This document shows, in pieces, positions 15,695 through 22,018 of a stretch of DNA of 22,018 nt. The stretch spans positions 1 through 22,018 of the forward strand of contig JBJKPP010000039.1 in NCBI GenBank assembly GCA_046706145.1, written 5' to 3'. How positions within the stretch are numbered: position 1 is the first letter of the stretch; each line of letters starts with the position of its first letter. The position numbers and the translations under genes are program-made. Under the pieces are notes generated by a model. The model searched no databases, was not told where the DNA came from, and was given only the letters and a program-made list of their open reading frames with translations. The DNA is from JBJKPP01 sp046706145 (GTDB lineage: Bacteria; Bacteroidota; Ignavibacteria; Ignavibacteriales; Ignavibacteriaceae).

Positions 15695-15715
15695 TGTCCA
15701 ATTTTTCCAATCTCA
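15695..15715 (+). promoter_or_regulatory. TGTCCR-N10-TYTCR element, copy D
   Basis: TGTCCA, ten bases, then TCTCA, starting 77 bases before the ATG of the DoxX gene. The following TTATTTAAGTGTAATT is nearly the same as in copy A. It should start a unit of the DoxX, VOC and LysE genes. Confidence 0.6.
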
Positions 15716-15771
15716 GTCATTATTTAAGTGTAATTCAAAAATTAATAATCAAATAATTAAAGAGTTTGGCC

Positions 15772-16302
15772 ATGAAAAAGAGAAATAACAATCATGAAAG
15801 CTATAAGAGCAGAACAATACCACGTATTTATTGGGCTGCTACGGTGTTCCTTGCATTTATTATGTTTTTCGGTGGAATTGCGGAGATACTAAACCAATGG
15901 GGAACACTTGAGACACATACCATCCTAGGTTATCCGGTTTATGTATTAACGATAATCGGAATGTGGAAAATATTTGGAACCTTTGCCATCCTTGTGCCGA
16001 AGTTCCCCCGGCTTAAGGAATGGGCCTATGCCGGAATGTTTTTTGATATAACCGGGGCATTCATTTCACACGCAGCGGTAGGGAATTATGGTTCCGGTGC
16101 ATACCACCTGATAACAACAGGCTTAATCGCAGGTATTGTGCTCATTTCGTGGGCGCTTAGACCTGGAAGTCGGTCTTTAAGAACTTTCTCAATGCAAACT
16201 TTCAATAATAGTTTGAAATCGAATAACAGAAAGATGGACATAGAATTGCCGGCTGTGGATACGAATATCGAATTTAGCGTCGTTCACAGAAGTGCGAGAT
16301 AA
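15772..16302 (+). CDS. DoxX family membrane protein
   Basis: A 176-residue membrane protein with four hydrophobic segments: residues 19-40 (YWAATVFLAFIMFFGGIAEI), 52-74, 86-104 and 112-130. LGYPVYVLTIIGMWKIFGTF and KLKEWAYAG-type residues (RLKEWAYAGMFFDITGAF) are the signature of the DoxX-like (DoxX_2) subgroup, and SHAAVGN precedes the last helix. A polar tail of about 45 residues after the last helix (SLRTFSMQTF onwards) is unusual for this subgroup. I chose the ATG at 15772, preceded by AAAGAG. The annotated frame could also begin at TTG 15766. Its upstream element D ties it to the sigma unit. A role in redox or thiol stress is only a family-level guess. Confidence 0.9.
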   Translation: MKKRNNNHESYKSRTIPRIYWAATVFLAFIMFFGGIAEILNQWGTLETHTILGYPVYVLTIIGMWKIFGTFAILVPKFPRLKEWAYAGMFFDITGAFISHAAVGNYGSGAYHLITTGLIAGIVLISWALRPGSRSLRTFSMQTFNNSLKSNNRKMDIELPAVDTNIEFSVVHRSAR

Positions 16303-16328
16303 AAAATTTAAGGAAGATTAAAGCAGTA

Positions 16329-16442
16329 ATGAAAAAAGAAGAAGATTATTTAGTTCCGTTTAATAAGATATGGAATGATAGATTCAACAAATTGGAAAGA
16401 ATAATAAAAAATACAAATCAAGAGAATAGAAAGGAAACATAC
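16329..16442 (+). pseudogene. possible remnant of an ArsR-family regulator C-terminus, in frame with the VOC gene
   Basis: The 38 codons from the ATG at 16329 to the VOC start encode LVPFNKIWNDRFNKLERIIK. This fits the last helix of ArsR-type regulators, where the pattern is Y-x-x-F-W-x-x-R-L-x-x-L-E-x-Y-L. No winged-helix DNA-binding part precedes it: the upstream 26 bases run straight into the DoxX gene. I read it as the tail of a deleted regulator that remained in frame with the next gene, so that the product may carry it as an N-terminal extension. ArsR genes are common neighbours of VOC, DGPF and DoxX genes. The evidence is one short motif, so confidence is modest. Confidence 0.45.
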
Positions 16443-16820
16443 ATGCAACCAGTCAAAAAACTCATGATGCTTGCAGTGGCCGTAAACGACATGCCTAAAG
16501 CGAAAGAATTTTATTCAGAAAAACTCGGCTTGAAAGTCGTAAAGAATTACCGACAGGATGATGATCACTGGTGGGTCGCTCTTACACTTCCCGAAGGCGG
16601 TCTCACTATAACAATCACTACCTTTCACGGAAATGCGAAGCCGGGCACGATGACACTATGGTTTGGGACTTCAGACATCACTGCGGCTCACGAAGAACTA
16701 AAAAACAAAGGGGTCAATGTCAGTAAAATCGGAGACGACCTACATGGCCCGGGGTCTGGTGTAAAATGGTTTAATTTTAATGACCCTGATGGTAACGTGA
16801 TACACCTGGAACAGATTTAG
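16443..16820 (+). CDS. VOC family (glyoxalase/bleomycin-resistance fold) protein
   Basis: A 125-residue vicinal-oxygen-chelate protein with the two beta-alpha-beta-beta-beta modules: KLMMLAVAVNDMPKAKEFYS and LGLKVVKNYRQDDDHWWVAL in the first, MTLWFGTSDITAAHEELKNK and WFNFNDPDGNVIHLEQI in the second. The C-terminal NDPDGN-x-x-x-L-E is the family signature, and its glutamate is a metal ligand in active members. Substrate cannot be told. The ATG at 16443 has AAGGAA six bases upstream, which I take as the main start. An in-frame ATG at 16329 would add 38 residues that resemble an ArsR tail. It lies between the DoxX and LysE genes. Confidence 0.88.
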   Translation: MQPVKKLMMLAVAVNDMPKAKEFYSEKLGLKVVKNYRQDDDHWWVALTLPEGGLTITITTFHGNAKPGTMTLWFGTSDITAAHEELKNKGVNVSKIGDDLHGPGSGVKWFNFNDPDGNVIHLEQI

Positions 16821-16870
16821 ACATTGAGGACTTATGTTAGTGAATCCAATAAATAAGGAGCAAATAAATA

Positions 16871-17503
16871 ATGATCGCTAGAGGTTTTCGCTTTGGGCTG
16901 ATGCTTCAATTTGCAATAGGCCCTGTATGTTTGTATGTACTAAAAGTCGCAGCGGAATCAGGAACATATCCAGCAATCTCTGCAGTGATGGCAGCAACAA
17001 TAGTTGATGGTCTATTTGCTACACTTGCTATTCTGGGCATTGGACCTTTACTCGATAAACCTAAGGCAAAAAATGTATTAAGGCGTTTAGGAACACTTAT
17101 TCTCTTATATTTTGGCAGTGGAATCGTTCTAAGTGTAATCGGGATAAACATAATTCCATTCATTGGAGATGTGGCCCTTACCAACACTTCAAGCGCCTTC
17201 GCTACGGGTCTTATTTTGACTGCAGCAAATCCATTGACTATTTTATTCTGGGCTGGCGTATTCGCAACAAAGATTTCGCAAGGTAAAAATGATAAAAGAG
17301 ATATTGTCTTATTTGCCTTTGGCGCCGTGTCATCCACTATTGTTTTCTTGGGGGTTTTATCTTTTGCCGCTGGTTCAACTAGACCTTTGCTGACACATAG
17401 CGTTATTCTCACCATGAATATATTTGTTGGCGCTGCACTTTTAGTATTTGCAGTCAAAATGTTATTTCAGCAGGAATCTAATGTAGTTCCAAGAGTTGAA
17501 TAA
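16871..17503 (+). CDS. LysE/RhtB family exporter
   Basis: A 210-residue membrane protein of normal LysE length with about six hydrophobic segments. The first, RFGLMLQFAIGPVCLYVLKV, has the conserved G-x-x-x-x-x-x-G-P motif of the LysE superfamily. TGLILTAANPLTILFWAGVF matches the conserved A-x-x-N-P-x-x-x-x-F-W motif of the middle of the protein. Family members export amino acids or similar small compounds out of the cytoplasm, and the substrate is not predictable. A TAAGGAG site lies 10-11 bases before the ATG. It is 50 bases downstream of the VOC gene and probably in the same operon driven from element D. Confidence 0.9.
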   Translation: MIARGFRFGLMLQFAIGPVCLYVLKVAAESGTYPAISAVMAATIVDGLFATLAILGIGPLLDKPKAKNVLRRLGTLILLYFGSGIVLSVIGINIIPFIGDVALTNTSSAFATGLILTAANPLTILFWAGVFATKISQGKNDKRDIVLFAFGAVSSTIVFLGVLSFAAGSTRPLLTHSVILTMNIFVGAALLVFAVKMLFQQESNVVPRVE

Positions 17504-17584
17504 CAGATCAATTGAAAATAGAAATGAGATTCTAAAACCGTTTGGAAATTATAATTAGTTTTTAATTAATATAAGGAGGTTACC

Positions 17585-18067
17585 ATGAGCCAAAAAAATG
17601 AATTGCAGAAATCTGCAAAGAACACTTTAGCAAAAAACAAGAATTCTAAGAGATTCTCAGAGGAAGAACGGGCTGCTGTGAAAGCGCGCGCTAAAGAGCT
17701 GAAAGCAGAAGAACGTGCGAACAAGAACAAGGAGGCAGGCGAGAGTGCAGCGCGTGAGGCGATTGCAGGATTTCAGGAACCGGATAGAACTATGGCAAAG
17801 AGACTGCATGCGCTCATTAAAGCCAACGCACCAAGCCTCATTGCAAAAACCTGGTATGGGATGCCTGCTTATGCCAAAGACGACGGTAAGACCGTGTGCT
17901 ATTTCCGCGACCGAAATAAGTTCAAAGAGAGATATCCAATCCTCGGCTTTAATGACTCTGCAAACCTTGACGAAGGAAATATGTGGCCTGTTGTATTCGC
18001 TATAAAGGACTTGACCACCGAAGTGGAGACGAAGATCATTGCGCTTCTGAAGAAAGCTGTGAGCTGA
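17585..18067 (+). CDS. DUF1801 domain protein with lysine-rich N-terminal helix
   Basis: A 160-residue cytoplasmic protein. Residues 1-55 are a lysine- and alanine-rich helix (FSEEERAAVKARAKELKAEE). Residues of about 60-158 are the DUF1801 (YdhG-like) domain, with MAKRLHALIKANAPSLIAKT, WYGMPAYAKDDGKTVCYF, and LGFNDSANLDEGNMWPVVFA. This N-terminally extended form is widespread in bacteria, and its function is not known. A consensus AAGGAGG site sits 6 bases before the ATG. The coding sequence is visibly richer in G+C than the genes on either side, together with the next gene, which suggests acquisition from another genome. The next gene starts 11 bases after the stop. Confidence 0.92.
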   Translation: MSQKNELQKSAKNTLAKNKNSKRFSEEERAAVKARAKELKAEERANKNKEAGESAAREAIAGFQEPDRTMAKRLHALIKANAPSLIAKTWYGMPAYAKDDGKTVCYFRDRNKFKERYPILGFNDSANLDEGNMWPVVFAIKDLTTEVETKIIALLKKAVS

Positions 18068-18078
18068 GGAACAAAAAA

Positions 18079-18612
18079 ATGTCGACAATCTGTTTCGAAA
18101 CAACACCTATTAAAATACTCAACTGGACCATTATTAGCTTTCCCGCAGACGCCAGCGCGAAGCTACCGTCCCGTGGTATGGTATTGGTCGATGGGACTAT
18201 TAATGGCTTCCATTCTATGATCGTGCTCGAACCTGACGGCAAAGGATGCCACTGGTTTAAGGTTGAATCTGTCCTACATGAAGCCGCCGGTATAGACGAA
18301 AGTGATACTATAAAGATTGCGGTTATACCTTCTAAAGAGTGGCCTGAACCAAAGTTGCCGGAAGATTTGAAAAAGGCTTTAGCTGCCAGCATGCCTGCAA
18401 GCTCTCTATGGGTAAAGATCACAACGATGGCGCGCTGGGATTGGATCCGCTGGATACGGTGGTCGACCAATAACAAGGAAACACGCAGCAGACGCATCGA
18501 GGTAGCAATATCTAAGCTCAAGGCTGGCAAACGAAGACCGTGCTGTTTCAATCGCAATATGTGCACAGAACCCGGTGTCTCGAAAAACGGATTGCTCATG
18601 AATCCTAAATAA
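18079..18612 (+). CDS. DUF1905 and YdeI/OmpD-associated-like protein
   Basis: A 177-residue protein with two parts. Residues of about 12-85 are the DUF1905 beta-barrel: FPADASAKLPSRGMVLVDGT, INGFHSMIVLEPDGKGCHWF, KVESVLHEAAGI and DTIKIAVIP. Residues of about 90-177 (LPEDLKKALAASMPA, MARWDWIRWIRWSTNNKETR and ISKLKAGKRRPCCFNRNMC) match the helical C-terminal part found in YdeI/OmpD-associated proteins. I chose ATG 18079, with GAGGA 6-7 bases upstream. The longer frame from 17983 overlaps the DUF1801 gene. It shares the higher G+C character of that gene and probably its transcript. No function is known beyond family membership. Confidence 0.88.
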   Translation: MSTICFETTPIKILNWTIISFPADASAKLPSRGMVLVDGTINGFHSMIVLEPDGKGCHWFKVESVLHEAAGIDESDTIKIAVIPSKEWPEPKLPEDLKKALAASMPASSLWVKITTMARWDWIRWIRWSTNNKETRSRRIEVAISKLKAGKRRPCCFNRNMCTEPGVSKNGLLMNPK

Positions 18613-18670
18613 TTGATAGGGTAAAGAACTTCAATTTATTTATGGAAATGATAAAGGAAATAAACCTATT

Positions 18671-18886
18671 ATGAAGACAAGAAAGAATCTTTCCGCCGAA
18701 GGCAAGTCTGCATCTCAAGAGATAGTTGACGTAATCAAACGGCAGAGTGATTGGCGTGGAAAAAAAGAGTCTAGAAATAACTATCAACCCGTTAGAATTG
18801 ATTTAGTCAAAATGTTTTTGAAAAATAAGTTTATATGGACCTCAACCAATTTTATAAAAAAGCTAATTAACATTTTTATTAGTTAA
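18671..18886 (+). pseudogene. truncated DUF1801-like remnant
   Basis: The first part of this 71-codon frame, GKSASQEIVDVIKRQSDWRG, matches the opening of a different DUF1801 subfamily, where S-A-x-x-x-I-D-x-x-I-x-x-x-x-D-W-R-G leads into the core domain. The homology stops after about codon 30. The remainder (for example MFLKNKFIWTSTNFIKKL) is low-complexity and shows none of the W-x-x-x-G-x-P-x-W-x-x-x-G core. No continuation was found in the other frames. An AAGGAA stands 12 bases before the ATG, too far for good initiation. I read it as the 5' end of a decayed gene, left next to the intact DUF1801/DUF1905 pair. Confidence 0.5.
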
Positions 18887-19231
18887 GTATTATTTAAATG
18901 TCAGAAACAAAGGCTGATAACCTTGCAAGCACTTTATTGTTCAAAAGCTCATTGAAAACTACGATTGTTTTAACCTAATGAATTAAATTTGATCATACTT
19001 GCTTTGTTCTATAGAAAGGTGAAGAAGTGTGAGTAAGATGTTCAATAAGGGCAACACGAAAAAATCCCGCTCTTCGTCTTTGATTTTGCTCTATCTCATT
19101 AACAAATGTTTTGGAATTTGTTTAGCACTCTTTGATTATAAAGGATGCTGTGTTGAAGTGACTAGAGAAGTTAATATTAGCGATAGAGAAAGTGGGCCTG
19201 TGGATTACTTTTACTTTTAAGTGGCAAAGTT
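18887..19231. other. intergenic stretch without a supported gene
   Basis: A 63-codon frame from GTG 19029 has AAGGTGA upstream at a plausible distance, but its product resembles no family I know and ends in low-complexity residues, so I leave it out. No hairpin, repeat or promoter was recognised. Confidence 0.4.
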
Positions 19232-20206
19232 TTATCTTGACTTCTCTACAGAATCGACTTCTTTCCAGAAAGCAGAGGCTTTCATTATGTAAATATCACC
19301 TAGCCCGTTGCCTGCACTGTTTATTCTTTTTTCTAACGCATCTATATCTTCTTTATGGTACGGAACACGTGACTCAATCTTTCTTGTGCTTGAAAAGACA
19401 AAATATTTTCCATCCCATGTTATCTTTGGTGAGAACTCCACAGCGCTCGAGTTTATTGGTTTGGGAAGCTTTATTACCTTTGACCAAATTCCTTTTTTAT
19501 TAAAGCTAATATAAAAGTCGGCATTTTTTAATCCTCTAGGATGGGCTGCCATAAAGATTAGAAATTTTTGATTTCTTGAGATAAACGGTTCAAATTCATC
19601 AGCTGAGGTATTAATAGAGTCACCAAGGTTTTCCACGGTTATGTATTTTCCATTAATTGGTTTACTACAGTAAATGTCGCAATCAGAATCTTTTGTTCGT
19701 CCTTTCCTAGTTGATCCGAAATACATGGTTCCGTCGTCAGCTATTGTCGGGTAATATTCATCAAAAGGACTATTAATTGGTGCGCTCAGATGTGTTGGGT
19801 TACCCCAGCCTTTTTGAGTTTTTGTTACTTTCCAAATATCAAAATCGGACTTTACAGGACCACCTTTTTTGACAGGCCGGTTAGAGACAAAATAAAGGGA
19901 TTTACCGTCTTTTGTGGTAAATGGATCTCCATCAAGATATTTTCCCGAAAATGGAGCTACTATAGGGTGAGTCCAACGACCATTTATTAAGTAAGATATG
20001 CATATAGTGAATGTGCTGAAATCTGGAGCACATTTCAGAAAAAACAAAGTATCGCCGCTTGGTGAAAAATCCGGATGAGTTTCATAGTCTCCCGTAGATA
20101 TAACCCCTGGGGCAAAGATATTTGGTCCGTTAGTGCTTATTTGCGGGTAAGTTGTAATTCTGGCTAGCAAAAAGATAATACTGATAAGGAGCAAATTTTT
20201 ATACAT
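19232..20206 (-). CDS. exported PD40 (TolB-like WD40) beta-propeller protein
   Basis: A 324-residue secreted protein. Residues 1-20 (MYKNLLLISIIFLLARITTY) are a Sec signal peptide. At least five PD40 blades follow, each with a D-G/S-x-x-L-x-F core: HPDFSPSGDTLFFL, PFTTKDGKSLYFVSNRP, YYPTIADDGTMYFGSTRKGR, EPFISRNQKFLIFMA and FSPKITWDGKYFVFSSTRK. S-D-F-D-I-W and D-S-D-C-D-I-Y precede the next blades. Such propellers bind periplasmic or cell-surface partners, and no peptidoglycan-binding or peptidase domain is attached. No clear Shine-Dalgarno precedes the ATG. The gene is 54 bases downstream of the DUF4440 gene on the same strand and may be read with it. Confidence 0.9.
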   Translation of the reverse strand: MYKNLLLISIIFLLARITTYPQISTNGPNIFAPGVISTGDYETHPDFSPSGDTLFFLKCAPDFSTFTICISYLINGRWTHPIVAPFSGKYLDGDPFTTKDGKSLYFVSNRPVKKGGPVKSDFDIWKVTKTQKGWGNPTHLSAPINSPFDEYYPTIADDGTMYFGSTRKGRTKDSDCDIYCSKPINGKYITVENLGDSINTSADEFEPFISRNQKFLIFMAAHPRGLKNADFYISFNKKGIWSKVIKLPKPINSSAVEFSPKITWDGKYFVFSSTRKIESRVPYHKEDIDALEKRINSAGNGLGDIYIMKASAFWKEVDSVEKSR

Positions 20207-20260
20207 CTAGTATATTTACTGCGGATTCAAGGTTATGATATTTATTTTATCTTGGCTTAA

Positions 20261-20650
20261 TTATTTTACTTCGGTAATCTGAGCTTGTACACACCGCCAT
20301 CTTCCATTTTCTTTTATATAAGTATCTGTATAAACTGTTTCTGTAATAGTATTCCTGCCGTTCCTTATGCTGGTAAGGTAGCCGTTGCATCTAATTAGAG
20401 CCATATTGTCGAATATTCGTATTGATTCATTTTTGTATTTATAGCTTCTGTCTGTCTTATCATTCCACGCATGTGCCCATCCTTTCATATAATCCTCGCG
20501 ACTAAGAATTTTACCGGAAGAGGAAATGTATATGAAATCCCTGTGAATTATCATATTGTGGTTTGTAACGTCATTATTAGTATAGTTCTTAATAAATTGA
20601 GCATTTAATTTACGAAGCTCGGACCGGTCATTATTTAGGTTTTTATTCAT
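20261..20650 (-). CDS. DUF4440 / SnoaL-like (NTF2 fold) protein
   Basis: A 129-residue NTF2-like protein without signal peptide. Typical features are the first helix (SELRKLNAQFIKNYTNND), HRDFIYISSSGKILSREDYM, SIRIFDNMALIRCNGYLTSI, and the final TDTYIKENGRWRCVQAQITE. A longer frame starts at ATG 20686. I chose ATG 20650 because a TGTCGC regulatory element ends only 31 bases before the longer start but 67 before this one. That matches the 76-101 base distances at the four other copies, and the extra residues are hydrophobic and not family-like. Ligand and function are unknown. It is related to the secreted protein at 345. Confidence 0.85.
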   Translation of the reverse strand: MNKNLNNDRSELRKLNAQFIKNYTNNDVTNHNMIIHRDFIYISSSGKILSREDYMKGWAHAWNDKTDRSYKYKNESIRIFDNMALIRCNGYLTSIRNGRNTITETVYTDTYIKENGRWRCVQAQITEVK

Positions 20651-20696
20651 AATTATCTCAAATATTATAGAGGCAAAATACTTCATTTTACCACTT

Positions 20697-20717
20697 TAGG
20701 ATTGGAAAAATGCGACA
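20697..20717 (-). promoter_or_regulatory. diverged TGTC element, copy E, minus strand
   Basis: Read on the minus strand: TGTCGC, then ATTTTTCCAA, then TCCTA. The ten middle bases are identical to those of copy D. It lies 67 bases before the ATG of the DUF4440 gene at 20650. TGTCGA-like -35 boxes have been described for ECF42 factors, so this copy is the closest to that consensus. Confidence 0.5.
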
Positions 20718-20810
20718 CAATGCAATTTGATATATCTGAATAGAGATCTTAGTCAGAGCGCAATTCAATAGGGGAGTCAGATAAGGGCGAATATTCTATC
20801 ATAAAGTTGG

Positions 20811-21614
20811 TCACTCTTCACAAGATAATATCTTACGATCTTTCCAAGCAGTAGCCTCAGTTGCTTGGCCTGAGAAATATGCTCCGGGATGATAACCTGA
20901 GAATTCCTTGAATTCATTTATGAAGTGCGATTGATCATAGTATCCGCATTCGTATGCTATGTCAGATAACGTCATGCTCTTTTTACCGTATAGATCGAGT
21001 GTGGTTTGGAAGCGTGTTATTCTTGAGAAAAGTTTAGGGTTCATACCAGTCAGCTCTTTAAATCTGCGTTCAAATTGTCGTGGAGAAACATCGAACAGAT
21101 CTGCAACTTCCCGTACTCTTTTCTGCCCCTTAGTTTGAATAATATATCGAACTGAAGATAGTAGATTGTTCTGTAAAGATAGATAATTTGCTATTCCTTT
21201 TTTGAAAAACTCGGAAAGTATATACACACGTTCCAAATTATTCTCTGTCAGCATCATTCTTTCTTCAAGCAATTTCCCATCTTTTCCTAAAATTGATTCG
21301 ATATCCAGTGTTCTATTAGTAAATTCGGTACATGGCTGAGAAAATAAAATTGGTATGCTGAAGGGATAAATATATGCTCCAAAGAAACTAAAATCTCCCC
21401 CTACAATGAATCGCCTGAAGTTTTGTGTTTGACCATGTATACCGGAGCGGAAGGATCTTTCAACAACATTCCCGTCAGCAATAAAGTCAAGACTATTCTT
21501 ATAACCAAATAGAATCTCTATGCATCCATCAGCCATACTTCTATGGATATAGGGATGGGTCGAAGAGGCTTTGCCTTCAAGAACCCAAAAAAATCTCACA
21601 TACCTGGAAAGCAA
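20811..21614 (-). CDS. AraC family regulator (DUF6597 plus HTH)
   Basis: A regulator of 267 residues from TTG 21614. The N-terminal half (SRYVRFFWVLEGKASSTHPY, ADGCIEILFGY, FIVGGDFSFFGAYIYPFSIP) is the DUF6597 sensor fold. The C-terminal 110 residues form the AraC double HTH: VREVADLFDVSPRQFERRFK, ELTGMNPKLFSRITRFQTTL and TLSDIAYECGYYDQSHFINE, then FKEFSGYHPGAYF. The start is odd. Family-like sequence (NFYTIQPSFLL) extends upstream of the TTG to an in-frame CTG at 21644. There is no ATG before the next in-frame stop. The true start is probably CTG 21644 or TTG 21614, or the original ATG was lost. Ligand and targets are unknown. Confidence 0.88.
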   Translation of the reverse strand: MLSRYVRFFWVLEGKASSTHPYIHRSMADGCIEILFGYKNSLDFIADGNVVERSFRSGIHGQTQNFRRFIVGGDFSFFGAYIYPFSIPILFSQPCTEFTNRTLDIESILGKDGKLLEERMMLTENNLERVYILSEFFKKGIANYLSLQNNLLSSVRYIIQTKGQKRVREVADLFDVSPRQFERRFKELTGMNPKLFSRITRFQTTLDLYGKKSMTLSDIAYECGYYDQSHFINEFKEFSGYHPGAYFSGQATEATAWKDRKILSCEE

Positions 21615-21807
21615 AAATGAGGGTTGTATAGTATAAAAATTCAGTTTACATCTCTTATCTTTTTTGAATATTTAAATTACAATCATTTCTTTAAAGATGA
21701 ATTTTTTAACTAGGTTTTACTTGCTAGGTTTTTTGCATTACTAAATAGAGAAAATACAAAGACTATTGAGATATGCTCAATAGCTCAATTGGAATTTTCT
21801 TTAATGC

Positions 21808-22018
21808 TTATTTCTTAATGTAGTTTTCAGCTTCAGCCTTAATAAACTCTTTTACCCCTTCACTTCCATATATTTGAAGCTTTACCTTCCCATCATCTGG
21901 TTCAACCTCGATTATAAAGCCCAGGAAAGGACAGCATAACCTCTCTTTGTCAACAAATTCCGTAAGCCTGACAAGCGTTTCCGAATCATTTGGAAAAATG
22001 AAAGAAAATCCGTCATAA
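21808..22018 (-). CDS. CCPF-motif conserved hypothetical protein (partial, N-terminus beyond window)
   Basis: The frame runs in from the right edge on the minus strand for 69 codons and ends at a TAA at 21808-21810. The residues follow a small conserved family: YDGFSFIFPNDSETLVRLTE, then FVDKERLCCPFLGFIIEVEP, then VKLQIYGSEGVKEFIKAEAE. The E-R-x-C-C-P-F block is the signature, with a probable cysteine-pair role. Homologues are often found near metal-resistance or stress genes, but no such context can be seen here. The start lies outside the window. Confidence 0.75.
   Translation of the reverse strand, partial: YDGFSFIFPNDSETLVRLTEFVDKERLCCPFLGFIIEVEPDDGKVKLQIYGSEGVKEFIKAEAENYIKK

Noticed and set aside
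16906..17457. 183-codon minus-strand frame
   Set aside because: It is the exact antisense of the LysE-type gene, which has family motifs and a ribosome binding site.
18036..18599. 187-codon minus-strand frame
   Set aside because: It is antisense to the DUF1905 gene. Long antisense frames are expected in this more G+C-rich segment.
1033..18612. Idea that the run of small mixed-function genes is an integron cassette array
   Set aside because: Genes lie on both strands, many form true operons with leaders, and I found no attC-like RYYYAAC...GTTRRRY site pairs or integrase.
19029..19220. 63-codon frame starting with GTG
   Set aside because: A possible AAGGTGA site is present, but the product matches nothing I recognise and the stretch is otherwise featureless.

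Overview
The window is low-G+C bacterial DNA. Many genes have clear AAGGAG-type ribosome binding sites, and most products are small single-domain proteins. The gene families (bactofilin, PD40 beta-propeller, TonB-C lipoprotein, DoxX, DUF4440) suggest the Ignavibacteria/Bacteroidota-Chlorobiota group. That placement is an inference from gene content and style, not from a marker gene. No rRNA, tRNA, CRISPR array, insertion sequence or phage gene was seen.

Layout. The left edge (1-779) holds the 5' part of a minus-strand bactofilin gene and a secreted DUF4440/NTF2-like protein. From 1033 to 4856 everything is on the minus strand: a DoxX protein with an RBBP9-like hydrolase, a dihydrofolate-reductase-like protein, a broken conserved gene carrying both a nonsense codon and a frameshift (2766-3217), a GyrI-like protein overlapping a DUF4287/DUF5655 protein, and a second DoxX protein. 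A GlxA-type AraC regulator follows (5042-6025, plus), then a MocR-type GntR/aminotransferase regulator (6423-7907, minus). Positions 8159-10577 hold a TonB-C lipoprotein and two tandem paralogous multi-pass membrane proteins.

The most coherent part is 10916-17503. An ECF42-type sigma factor with the long C-terminal extension lies directly behind a YCII/DGPF protein, the classic partner of this sigma group. A second DGPF gene, two AhpD-like carboxymuconolactone decarboxylase proteins, a DUF2269 membrane protein, a CxxC-less HMA-like protein, a DoxX protein, a VOC protein and a LysE-type exporter surround it. Four transcription units here begin with the same element, TGTCCR-N10-TYTCR, about 76-101 bases before the start codon. 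A fifth, diverged copy (TGTCGC) lies on the minus strand before the DUF4440 gene at 20261-20650. I infer that these mark a local regulon of the ECF42 sigma factor, and that it reaches beyond DGPF genes to AhpD-like, DoxX and NTF2-like genes.

The right part has a visibly more G+C-rich pair (DUF1801 and DUF1905, 17585-18612) followed by a truncated DUF1801 remnant, then minus-strand genes for a PD40 protein, the DUF4440 protein, an AraC regulator without a normal ATG start, and a 5'-cut CCPF-motif protein at the edge. The window as a whole reads as an accessory region of small stress, detoxification and efflux genes with several decayed members.
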